Positions 1 to 8,668 of a stretch of DNA of 17,405 nucleotides are shown piece after piece. Below the pieces are notes generated by a model. It did not search any database and was not told the origin of the DNA. It saw only the letters and a program-made list of their open reading frames with translations. A program made the translations under genes and the position numbers. The stretch comes from Ichthyophonus hoferi (Eukaryota > Opisthokonta > Ichthyosporea > Ichthyophonida > Ichthyophonidae), in assembly GCA_002751075.1 (NCBI GenBank), contig NAOQ01000412.1:1-17405 (forward strand), written 5' to 3'. Within the stretch, counting starts at the first letter, position 1. Each line of letters starts with the position of its first letter.

Positions 1-34
1 ATTATTATTATTATTATTATTGCCATTATTATTA

Positions 35-77
<43 letters not shown>

Positions 78-139
78 GTATAAAAATCAGTATTATTATT
101 ATTATTATCACTACTGCATTTATTATTACTATTACGATT
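1..139. repeat. ATT/TAT trinucleotide microsatellite at the window edge
   Basis: This is a nearly pure ATT run with a few interruptions (gcc, act, atc, a short AT-rich break near 80-92). It lies downstream of endonuclease-like exon 2 on the minus strand, so it probably sits in that gene's second intron. The window edge cuts it. Confidence 0.95.
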
Positions 140-198
140 AATTTCCTAATATAACCACACCCTCACCTTAGACAACCTAACTTTGTTTTATCTCTCAC

Positions 199-683
199 AA
201 ACCCAATTAGCAGTCTTGCGTCTACAATCATATGAAAGCACAAATGCCTCTTTTTCTTTAATATTTTCCTTCCCTGTAGGAAAAAAGAAAAAATTAAAAT
301 ATATAAATATGAAATAATATAGCATAATATAAAAAATAAAATAAAACGTAGCATGTAGCATAACAAAATACAACATAATCTAGTCTAATACAACATAATA
401 TAACATAGAATAGAATGTATTTTGATTTGGTTTGATTTAATTTAGCATAATGTAATATAATCTAGTATAAGATATTAGAGGATTGTATAGTATAATATAA
501 TATAATATACCATAATATAATACAGTATATTATAACTAGTATAATATAACGCAATACAACATAATGCAATATAACCTCATCCCTACCTGACCATCCATAT
601 TTCATGATTTCGTTTGTAGTTTGACCTGTAGACACGGCCGCGAAAGGAGCCCAAAAGAAAACAAAAAAGCGAAGGGTAATCAT
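199..683 (-). CDS. Endonuclease G-like nuclease, exons 1 and 2 (5' part of gene)
   Basis: This is the start of a DNA/RNA non-specific endonuclease (NUC family, EndoG/EXOG type), a metal-dependent nuclease of DNA and RNA. Exon 1 is 587-683. It starts at the ATG at 681-683, encodes a hydrophobic leader (MITLRFFVFFWAPFAAVSTG) and ends in EIMKYGWSG at a GTAGGG donor in phase 1. Exon 2 is 199-273. It follows a pyrimidine-rich CTACAG acceptor and reads GKENIKEKEAFVLSYDCRRK then TANWV, ending at a GTGAGA donor, again in phase 1. EIMKYG followed by a gap and then FVLSYD.R...A.WV is the family's well-known N-terminal block. The catalytic DRGH region would lie beyond the left edge. The leader before EIMKYG is only about 24 residues, much shorter than the mitochondrial presequence of vertebrate EndoG, and it looks like a secretion signal. 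Reading past the exon 2 donor meets a stop two codons later, which supports the splice. The joined exons keep frame. An upstream in-frame TTG is not needed as a start. Confidence 0.7.
297..575. repeat. Imperfect ATAAT/ACATA-type low-complexity array in intron 1
   Basis: This is a degenerate pentamer-like run built from ataat, aacat and tagtata words. It fills most of the intron between the two endonuclease-like exons. No coding signal is visible. Hydrophobic open frames across it on the minus strand are products of the AT composition. Confidence 0.6.
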
Positions 684-752
684 TCTACAGATTGTCAAAA
701 ATTTTATGTTAACCAGATCTAGCCAGTTGTTCTGTTATGTTCTGTTTGACGC

Positions 753-763
753 CTATTTATATA
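753..763 (-). promoter_or_regulatory. TATA box of the endonuclease-like gene
   Basis: On the minus strand the sequence reads TATATAAATAG, a strong TATA match, 70 bases upstream of the exon 1 ATG. A start site about 25-30 bases downstream would leave a 5' leader of roughly 45 bases with no ATG before the chosen start. This supports exon 1 as a true first exon rather than an internal one. Confidence 0.6.
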
Positions 764-1472
764 GTGTCAATGGGTTAATCTAATCTCAATGCGCTAATCT
801 AAAACGTACTCGACCAAGTATTTAAGACTTCTCATTGCATCAGCCGCTCGTTAGGCGCCCGATAAAAACAATTAGTTTTAGCATATGATACGGAATTAAA
901 CTACAATTAGAATAAGAAAAAAATAAATAAACAAACAGAAGATAAACAAAGCATCAGAAACTGTGACCGTTCTATTAATTTGTGCACAGTCGGGTTCTTC
1001 AATTTTTATACTGATAGTGGTTAATATTGCTTGACGAGTGTAAGTAATAGTCATTTGATCTGATCAGTCTTTAGGGCTCAGTTGTGGAGAAATCGCGAAG
1101 GTAAGCCGCGAGCATGGCTTTTATGAATTTATGAATTGAGGAGTGACTCCTGCATTAATATGCTTAGCTGCAATTGTGGTAATATCTCAATGTGAAAGAT
1201 TGGTAAAAGGTGCTAAGTCAGGCTGTAGGCAATGGAACCAAAGTGTTCAATACACTTTTTTGGTTTCGTCCTTCCCTTCAGCTATTATATTTGCTTATTA
1301 CTAGAACAAAAATGACGTTTGTTTAGAGTAATGATGGAAGGGCTCATAAATAGGTAACTGGCAGTAAACATTAGATCGCTGTTCTAATTCAGATAGGTAA
1401 GTAATCGTCCAATCAGATAGATAATAAGTCGACATCGACATATAATGATGTAAATAATAATTATTGTTTTAA
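764..1472. other. Intergenic stretch upstream of the endonuclease-like gene
   Basis: I see no supported gene. A small imperfect hairpin lies at 1234-1267 (GGAACCAAAGTGT against ACACTTTTTTGGTTTC). On the plus strand an isolated GAAG/GTAAGC donor-like site sits near 1098-1106 in a slightly more GC-rich patch. It could belong to a divergent non-coding first exon, but nothing else supports that. Confidence 0.4.
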
Positions 1473-1971
1473 TGTTAGCGAGCAGTTCTCGGAGTTCCAA
1501 ACGAGCGAGTGTTCCGGATACCGGTTATCGTGCGAGAGCCAATGATGGATTAGACATTACAATGACGATTGTTTATCATATACATAATTAAATGCAAAGT
1601 ATTTTTTTGTGCGTTTACGGGAACTTCGTATGTTGCTATTGATACCTAGTATATGTGAGCGGGTCCTTTATTGTTGAAGTTTGTTTTCTTTTATACTTTA
1701 TTTTACCTACAGTGTTAACTTTTGGTTAACACAATGTAACTATTAATAAGCCATTCGTATTGGCTAATAAAGCTCATACAACTACGAGGACCCCACTAAT
1801 AATGCCTGATTCTATCTCGATAGGGTTATATATATATAATTGAATGCAAAGCGGTTTTGTGTGTTTACGAGAACTTCGTATTTTGTTATTGATACCTAGT
1901 ATATGTGAGCGGGTCCTTTATTGTTGAAGTTTGTTTTCTTTTATACTTTTATTTTACCTCCAGCCCTAACA
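1473..1971. mobile_element. Probable solo LTR (fossil), superfamily unresolved
   Basis: The segment begins TGTTAG and ends CTAACA, a perfect 6-bp terminal inverted repeat with TG...CA ends as in LTRs. It is flanked by ttaa-like 5-mers (tttaa at 1468-1472, ttgaa at 1972-1976) that match at four of five positions, as an aged target-site duplication would. Length is 499 bp. Inside are an AATAAA signal on the plus strand (1766-1771), inverted repeats near 1712-1732 and 1743-1770, and a direct repeat listed separately. No internal retroelement coding sequence adjoins it, so it would be a solo LTR. It is more GC-rich at its left end than its surroundings. An unclassified non-autonomous element is the main alternative. 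Confidence 0.5.
1576..1964. repeat. Direct repeat of about 135 bp, copies at 1576-1711 and 1829-1964
   Basis: Two copies lie 250 bp apart within the candidate LTR. They share atgcaaag, then a variable stretch, then a block from gatacctagt through cctttattgttgaag to the tail ttttacct that is identical apart from one inserted T. The left parts differ at several sites, so the copies are fairly young but not identical. About 117 bp of unique sequence lies between them, including the AATAAA signal. Confidence 0.85.
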
Positions 1972-4062
1972 TTGAAAGTGTAATCATGCTCACAATCACC
2001 AAGTAGACTCCAAGAAGGTAGAGGTATAATTTGTAACCTTTTAATTTTGGGTCTTAACATTCATAAGAGGTTGGATATGTGCCATGGAACTGAAGTTTAT
2101 GGTTATGATACATGATGAATGCTTGGACTGACTCTAGCTTCATCTTTGATAGGTGGCTCACAGTAATTTAATTACCATACACATGATTATGTATATGTTA
2201 ATTCTGTTTTTTATACATGATTGGATTGCAAAGTGTGTAGGAGTAATTAAGTTACCATGTGAAAACATCTGAGTATACCATAAACCCTTTCATTTAATTG
2301 CTAAATATAAAAGTATTAATATCTAAGTCATTTTAAGGTATTAATGTGCATATTAGCTTAACATGTAGAGGATATAGACATTATCTCATTCCTTTTGTAG
2401 CATTACAATAGGTGCATAGAATAATATGATATAGTATCCTACTATTGTTATATTGTGCATTAACACATCAACATATCCAAATTGTCAAATGTGATAGGTA
2501 CCCTCTACATAATATTATAGCATTATGTAGGGAACCTATCGCACCAAGACCCATCAGGGTAGCATGCAGAATAGGAATCAGTGATGTCATCATGGCAGCA
2601 GCAACAGCAGCATCAAGAAACAGGATATAGGATGCTCAAGCCTATGTCTGTTCCCTCAATGGATCCAAACTATATTTTACCTGCTATGAGTGGCTTATGT
2701 TAAAATTAGCAAATAAAAAGCAGGCAATTCCTATGTTTTGATGTAGATATTTTATTGAAAATAGGACTAGTATCTGTTGTCTTATTATTTTCAACATATT
2801 TCAGACTTCAAATTAATAGCACATGAGTGATTTATAATAAACCTGTGGCACATTGGTGAACAAAGAGTAGGATCTCACGTGGGGGAAATCTCTAGCTAGC
2901 TGTTCCTGAATCTCAAGTTATTGATAATGGGGGATTATATGCAATTTTTTCCTTCTCTTTCTCTTGTTATATTTCATTTCACTATTTCATTGGCATCCAT
3001 CTATAGGATCTACCCAAATATTATTGATTTGCTTAGAGTAATTACAGACTAATAGGCGACCTGACAATAAAATCATGTATAAGAAAGGCAAGATGTAAAT
3101 TGGGGAATGGATATTTTAGGAAGGGTCGAGAAATAAAAATGGGTGATTGGGTGATTATCATATTAGAATTTTATGACAACCTATTTCTATGTAAGCTTAT
3201 TGTTAGGGTATAGGTTGTATAGATACTACAATATGTTCAGAAAAATATGTGCATAGATTTTCTTTTAATAAAATAATATTAAAATATATACATTTGCTGG
3301 ACTACGTTTTAAAATTTTAAATATATATATATATATAATGAACATTTTGTTTTTAATTTGTTTATGAATTGTCTATGTAAAGTTAATTGGAATTGACCAA
3401 TATACAGACGTAATCATAAATAACGCTTTATATACATCTTACCTATCTATATATCTAGAATAATACAATCCTAACATAGATATCATAGATGAACACTACA
3501 TTGGCCATACCAAAACCTACCATACCATACCATAATATAACATTACATAACAAAACATAACATATTAGTACAGTCCAGAAACATGAATCAGTAAAATATA
3601 CGCCAACTTAAAAATGGATTAACACATAGACTCCAGGGATAAATATATATGGGAGAGAGGTTTGAATGTAACTGTAAATTTCAGCAGTAAAATCCATATA
3701 TGTGTAAGATATTGTAAAATTTAGTATGTGTTAGAAGTAGGATTGTCAAATCACATAGCACATACAATTCCAACCGATGCATAATGTAGTCAAGAGCATA
3801 TTATTATTAACTAAGGGTATTTTGGTTAGTCAGTAAATATACTCCAAGCATTTGTCCAATGAGTTAATTGAGTAATGGGCAAATTACCTAAAGTCGTGAG
3901 AACATTAGATTAAGTCAATGAGAATTGGAAATTTTAGTGACTCTCGTTAAATGTCTTGTTAAATATATTGGTTAACATTGACGGGTATGCTGGCCTTATT
4001 TAGATTGATGTAATAGTGTTCATATGATGTATATTATGAAAAGAATCGGTTTACTTATTATT
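1972..4062. other. Intergenic AT-rich stretch with low-complexity patches
   Basis: I find no supported gene on either strand. Short open frames (for example plus strand 2445-2630 with an alanine run from GCA repeats) lack splice or family support. Simple patches include a TA run at 3320-3338 and an ATACC/ACATA-like patch at about 3519-3565. The one strong structure is the hairpin at 2491-2543, listed separately. Confidence 0.5.
2491..2543. repeat. Inverted repeat / hairpin with about 23-base arms
   Basis: The left arm (GTGATAGGTACCCTCTACAT then AAT) pairs with the right arm (ATTATGTAGGGAACCTATCG then CAC) around a loop of about seven bases. The arms differ only by a TA/TT mismatch, a two-base CT bulge and one extra C near the base. 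This is far more pairing than the AT-rich surroundings give elsewhere. Confidence 0.75.
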
Positions 4063-4125
4063 CGGGCCAAGATCGAACCTACTTATTCACCAATGGTTAG
4101 CGATCCTGTAACACTTACTAAAGTA
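4063..4125 (-). mobile_element. Possible tRNA-derived SINE remnant (Pol III box B)
   Basis: The minus strand carries GGTTCGATC (4071-4079), a good match to the tRNA box B. Upstream it reads TAGTAAGTGTTACAGGATCG then CTAACCATTGG, which resembles the D-arm to anticodon part of a tRNA-like SINE head with a degenerate box A. It does not fold as a full tRNA, so a functional tRNA is not claimed. The extent of the element is uncertain. Confidence 0.35.
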
Positions 4126-4349
4126 CAAATGCTAAGAAGCATAGACACATACATATATATAGAATAGTAGCAGTGTACGTTTGACTAATATGTTCTATTA
4201 GAAATACTTAACTATTTATTGGTTTGCCTTCTTAAATCAATGATAATAAAATAACTTAACAGCCTATGGGAGACCATAATTAATATTAACAATGAGTTAT
4301 AATTAGATAATTAAAATGATAATGACAATATTTAAAATACATTGGACAT

Positions 4350-4355
4350 TTTATT
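4350..4355 (-). terminator. Candidate poly(A) signal for the lectin-like gene
   Basis: AATAAA on the minus strand lies about 150 bases downstream of the candidate final stop codon at 4502-4504. In DNA this AT-rich the match could be chance. It is noted because its spacing fits the proposed last exon. Confidence 0.25.
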
Positions 4356-4501
4356 TTAACTGCATTATTGTAGTAGGTAGCGTTTAATAATTATAGTTTT
4401 ATATCCCAAGGAATCAACCATATCCAGAGTCTCTTGTGTAATGCTCTCTAAATACCAACTAGATAAGGCCTTAGGTTATGTTTTGGCAATTTCAAAAAGA
4501 T

Positions 4502-4530
4502 TCATCTACTAGGTTGGGGCTCATTTGGTC
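4502..4530 (-). CDS. Candidate terminal exon of the lectin-like gene
   Basis: After a pyrimidine-rich stretch and a GACAG acceptor, this 29-base exon would join module V in phase 1 and read PNEPQPSR then TGA. It is short, proline-rich and placed where modules III and IV have their separate proline-containing linker exons. Two other AG sites just upstream (TTTCAG, TTTTAG) compete with it and would also give very short tails. If the module V donor is not used, the frame ends at 4679 after KLTNVSVSGSLRSSY. Confidence 0.3.
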
Positions 4531-4728
4531 CTGTCTAAAAGACTGAAAGAGGCATGGTTAGAATATGAAATTAAGTAAACTAATGGTCAAACACAGACTA
4601 AAATAACTAAATGTAGCATAACATAAACCATGCACTTCGTTATTTTTGAAAAAGTGTATAAAAGCACATCTCTATCTACTAGTAGGAGCTTCTAAGAGAG
4701 CCAGAAACAGATACATTGGTTAACTTAC

Positions 4729-5392
4729 CCACAAGGTTGTATCCAAAGACATCCACCTCAGCCAAAGTAAGCATTCCTTGAACAGGAGCTGGTTCCAGTT
4801 CAATCATCAGTATTTGGCCAGTTGGAGGTTCAGTACAGGTAATTTGCACATGTAGTTCATTACCATTAACTAACTTAAAGCCACAGGGTTTTCCATCTAC
4901 AGTAACTACCACGTTTCCAAGACGTTCCATATAACCAGGACAATTGGTGATCATCTATAAAAAGAAATATTGCTTAAAAACAGTTTCACATATAGCTCTA
5001 TGTGTAACATATGTGTAAAGTCAATTAATGCATCCAATACATTTCTATATGCAATGCCAGCAACAAATTTTCTAAATATAGAAAATGCAAAAACAAATGA
5101 ACCAAGAGATGTCACAAAAAGATAAATTAATTCAAACTTTTTGACATTAATATACTAATCATTAGAAATGTATTAAAGCATTTATCTAAGCGATATACCT
5201 CCACGTAATGGACTAAAACTGGGCCACCAATGTCCACAGTCCACCATGGGTACTGTGTTGGATCCTGTGCAGTGTTGGTGAATGTAGTAACATTTCCATC
5301 AATAGCGTTAGAAGTACCCTATCCAGAAACCCAGTAAACTTCACCAGAGAGAATAATCCAGGTAGAAGACTGTGTTGCTAAATTTTAAAGTA
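4729..5392 (-). pseudogene. FTP module V (exons A and B)
   Basis: Exon A is 5199-5392 (TATTATGCAG acceptor, GTATAT donor). It shows NLATQSSTW, then SNAIDGN, then YPWWTVDIGG and VHYVE, all in the order expected of the N-terminal half of an F-type lectin domain. Exon B is 4729-4954 (TTTTTATAG acceptor, GTAAGT donor). It reads ITNCPGYMERLGNVVVTVDG, with KPCG, an ITCTEPPTGQ block and LTLAEVDVFG. Exon B is fully open and is the best preserved B exon. Exon A carries a TAA three codons in and a TAG where module IV has Tyr. The family's RxD fucose-contact motif, normally in the TNR.DC stretch, is absent here (TNCPGYMER). Confidence 0.65.
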
Positions 5393-5617
5393 CTGCATAA
5401 TAGGGTGTCTAGTTAACAAGCAAAAACACCTTTAGATTCAAAGACTCCTCCTTAAGAAATTAAACTCATGCGAATAGCCACCAACCTTTTATGTCAAACT
5501 TTTAAAAAATGAACACAATTGAATACTAATTAATATTAGATTATAATAAAGTCAACTCTAAATATTTATATACAATAATAATCACATAACACATATTACA
5601 CCCAAATATAAACTTAC

Positions 5618-6521
5618 ATTTAATTTTGGGTATTTCTGGCTGTTGGGTTACTGTATATAAAGTTTTTCTTTGTTAGAATATATACAAAACTATACAAGAT
5701 CATGCTAATACCAGTAAAAAAAGTGATTGAAATATATAACTATTGACTCTTAGTTTTCAGTTACTGTTAAGAAAGTGTATAAAACAAATTATCTAAATAA
5801 TTGCAAGACCTGCTAATAGAGTCTGATACAGATACATTGGCTAATTTACACACATATTCTTCAGTTACAAACACCTCGACCTCTTTTAAAGTAAGCAATC
5901 CGTGATAAAGAGCATTTTCCAATTGGGACTTTAGCACTTGACCAGTTGCAGGTGTAGTGCAGTTAATTCGCACATATAGTTAGTTGGCATTAAGTAAAAA
6001 ACCGCCACAAGGGTAACCATCCACAGTAACCACGACATTTTCAAGACGATACAAATAACTAGGACAATTAGTGATCTATAGGGAAAGAATTATTGATTAA
6101 ATTTTTTTTCAAATATAGTCCTACGCAGCATATGTATAGTTTTTAAATAAAATCAGTACATCTCTACTTGAAATGCGAACATAGAAAATAATATAAACAA
6201 CAAGCTCTGAAAATTCAAATATTTTACAACAACATAAACCAAGAAAGGTAACTGAAAAAAATAAATAAATTTAAACTATTTAACATTTGCATGCCAATTA
6301 TTAAAAAAATGTTAAAGCATTTATCCAAGCAACATACCTCGATGTAATGGACAGTAGTTAATTTACCCATATCAACAGTCCACCATGGATTGATTGATCC
6401 TGTCCAGTGTGGCTGAATGTAGTAGCATTTCCATCAATAGCAGTAGAAGCACCATAGCCAGCAGGCCAGAAAGCAGAAGAAGTGCCTCACATAGAAGACT
6501 GTGTTGCCCTATCTTCAATTA
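5618..6521 (-). pseudogene. FTP module IV (exons A, B and a separate linker exon)
   Basis: Exon A is 6338-6521. It reads ATQSSM, stop, then FWPAGYG, STAIDGN and FSHTGQD. A net four-base loss follows just before PWWTVDMG. Exon B is 5850-6075 and reads ITNCPSYLYRLENVVVTVDG and PCGG, with a TAA where module V has Glu, then INCTTPATGQ and LTLKEVEVF. A 33-base linker exon at 5618-5650 (ACAG acceptor, GTAAGT donor) reads TQQPEIPKIK and is phase 1 at both ends. Exon lengths otherwise match module V closely (226 bases for both B exons). This module is the most similar to V. Confidence 0.65.
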
Positions 6522-6745
6522 CTGCATAATATGATGCTTAATTAGCAAGCAAAAGCACCTTTAGATCTAAAGACCCTACCTTAAAAAATCAAACTCTTAC
6601 AAATGGCCACAAACATTTTAGGTCAACTGTTTTGTAAGAAGATGCATTTGGTACTAATTCATGCTACAATATAATAAAGTTGGCTCCAGATAGGAATATA
6701 CATTAATAATCTCACATCAGAAATTACGCCCAAATAAATACTTAC

Positions 6746-7563
6746 AATTAATTTTATGTGGTGCCTCCGCGGATGCTGCGTTGAAAAATTACATTGGTTA
6801 GAATATGTGCAAAAAATATGAGATCTTGCCAATACCACTTAAGAAAGTAAACATATTATATAACTATTGATTATCAGTTTTCAGTTTTTGTTGAGAAAGT
6901 GTGTAAACAACAATTTTTAAAGCTTGCCAGGAACGTTTAATAGAGAATTAAATATAAATTCAGTGGTCCTCAATTCTCTGCCAGTTGGATGTGCAGAACA
7001 CATAATCTGTGTTTGTGTACTACCAAAGGTATATGAGTCTATGTAATGGGTGCAATTTTTGCCATCTATAGTAATGAGAACGTCTGAAAGTTGATTTGCG
7101 GTACTAGGTACAGTGTTGATCTATGGAGGGAATTATTGTGTAAGATAGTGTAAAATATAGCCATACATACAACATATGTATAGTTACTAGATAATATCAA
7201 TAAATCTTTATCTTTATTTATAATGTGACTATCGCCAATAATATGAAAAGGAAGTAAAAAAGCTCTGAAAATTTGGAGACTGCACAATATAATGAGCAAA
7301 GAGAGGTCATGAAAATATAAAAAAATTAATGCTATTTAACATCTTCAGGTCAATTATTCAAAATATAGGTAAAGATTTATTTCAGCAGTATACCTCAAAA
7401 TAATCAACGGTAATTGGAGCATCCAAGTCAACAGTCCACTATCCGGATTCTTTGTTATTTCCATACCAAGCCTTAGAGCATGAATTGGGATTGCTACTAA
7501 TAGCATTAGAAGCCACAGAATTTGGAGTCCAGCTCTGATACTGTTTTGTGGAATGTCCATGTA
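6746..7563 (-). pseudogene. FTP module III (exons A, B and a separate linker exon), diverged
   Basis: Exon A is 7394-7563 (TATTATGCAG acceptor, GTATAC donor). It shows VASNAIS, then a TAG at the first Trp of the usual PWW, then WTVDLDAPITVDYFE. Exon B is 6928-7120 (CATAG acceptor) and is open: LSDVLITIDGKNC, MCSAHPTGREL. It has lost the LTL.EV strand seen in the others, ending FIFNSLLNVPG. Its donor is GCAAGC rather than GTAAGC, a possible GC-AG intron that still keeps phase 1. The 30-base linker exon at 6746-6775 reads SAEAPHKIN and is also symmetric in phase 1. This module is the most diverged of modules II to V. Confidence 0.5.
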
Positions 7564-7787
7564 CTGCATAATAGGATGCTTAGTTAGTAAAAAGCAAAAC
7601 ATTTTCAGATCTAGAAATTCAGCCCTAAGAAACCAAACTCATACAAATAGCCACAAAACGTTTATATTAATTTTTAAGAAAAATGGCTAAATTAGGTACT
7701 AATTAATGATACAATATAAAGTCAGCTCCAAATACGTATATGCACTAAAAATCTCACAACAAATATCACGTCTAAATAAATGCTTAC

Positions 7788-8445
7788 AATCAAGTTGAGA
7801 CCCCTCAACAGGACGTGAGGCTTTATAAATATCCACTTCACATAAAGTGAGAATTCCAGTTATAGGAGCATCCTCTAGTGTGATTGTTAGCCATTGACCA
7901 GTTGGTTTTTCAGAGCATGTAATCCACACATATTGCCAATCAGCTGTCACTTTTTTGGGGCCACAAGGTTTGCCATTCACAGTAATCATAACGTTTCCAA
8001 GACGTTTCAAATTATCTTGTTGCGTATTGGTGATTTATGGAAGGAATTGTTGTTTAAAGAGTGTCAAATATAGCTATACATACAGCATGTAAAATAAATA
8101 CATGACGCCAATAGGTCTTTGTGTAAAGTAACCATAGTCAACAATGTGAAGAAACTCTAAAATTCTGGAGATTCCACATTATCATAAGCAAAAAAAAATT
8201 ACTGAAAGATAAAGAAATCAATGCCATTTGTAGACCAATCATTGGGAATGTATGTAAAGATTTCTCTCAACAAAATACCTTAAGATAATAGACAGTATAC
8301 AAGTCACCCATGTCAACAGTCCATCATGGCTGCTTTGTCTCATTAGGCATATTGGTGGCACATGCATTTGGATTGCCATCAATGGCCTTAGAGGTTACAG
8401 TATCACTATTGCATGTAGAAGACTGTTTTGATGTTCGTCCACGTA
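7788..8445 (-). pseudogene. FTP module II (exons A and B) with both acceptors altered
   Basis: Exon A is 8279-8445. It reads SKQSSTC, then SKAIDGN, then KQP, a TGA in place of the first Trp of PWW, WTVDMGDLYTVYYLK and a GTATTT donor. Exon B is 7788-8034 and is fully open: LKRLGNVMITVNGKPCG, ITCSEKPTGQW, ITGILTLCEVDIY, then a linker RPVEGSQLD and a GTAAGC donor. The position of the acceptor AG is AA for both exons (CATACAA for A, CCATAA for B), while the other copies have GCAG and ATAG. Here the linker is part of exon B, with no intron between. Confidence 0.6.
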
Positions 8446-8668
8446 TTGTATGATAGGATATTTATATATATATAAAAAACATCTTTAGATCTAAAAACCT
8501 TACAATATAAAACCAAACTCATGAAAATGACCACAAAATGTTTATGTTAATCTCTAAAAACAATGGTTACATTAGCTGTGAACCAATTCTACCATATAAG
8601 GTCAGCTTCAGATAGGAATATATACCAATGATCTTCCATTAGATATCACGCTCAAATAAATACTTAAC

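Noticed and set aside
163-376. A separate hydrophobic membrane protein in the endonuclease intron
   Set aside because: The hydrophobic part is AT-rich intron read as Phe, Leu, Ile and Tyr. Only the portion after the CTACAG acceptor has family similarity.
2445-2630. Plus-strand 61-codon open frame
   Set aside because: It crosses the hairpin, ends in a GCA-derived alanine run and matches no family I recognise.
4063-4125. A functional tRNA gene
   Set aside because: Box B is good, but no acceptor stem or complete cloverleaf forms and box A is degenerate.
7066-7602. Long minus-strand open frames with hydrophobic stretches in the module III region
   Set aside because: They run in the wrong frame for the FTP module and cross its splice sites. 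The modular exons explain the region better.
6338-8445. A non-standard genetic code in which TGA or TAG encodes Trp
   Set aside because: TAA stops and a frameshift also occur in the array, and the other host exons in the window need no recoding.
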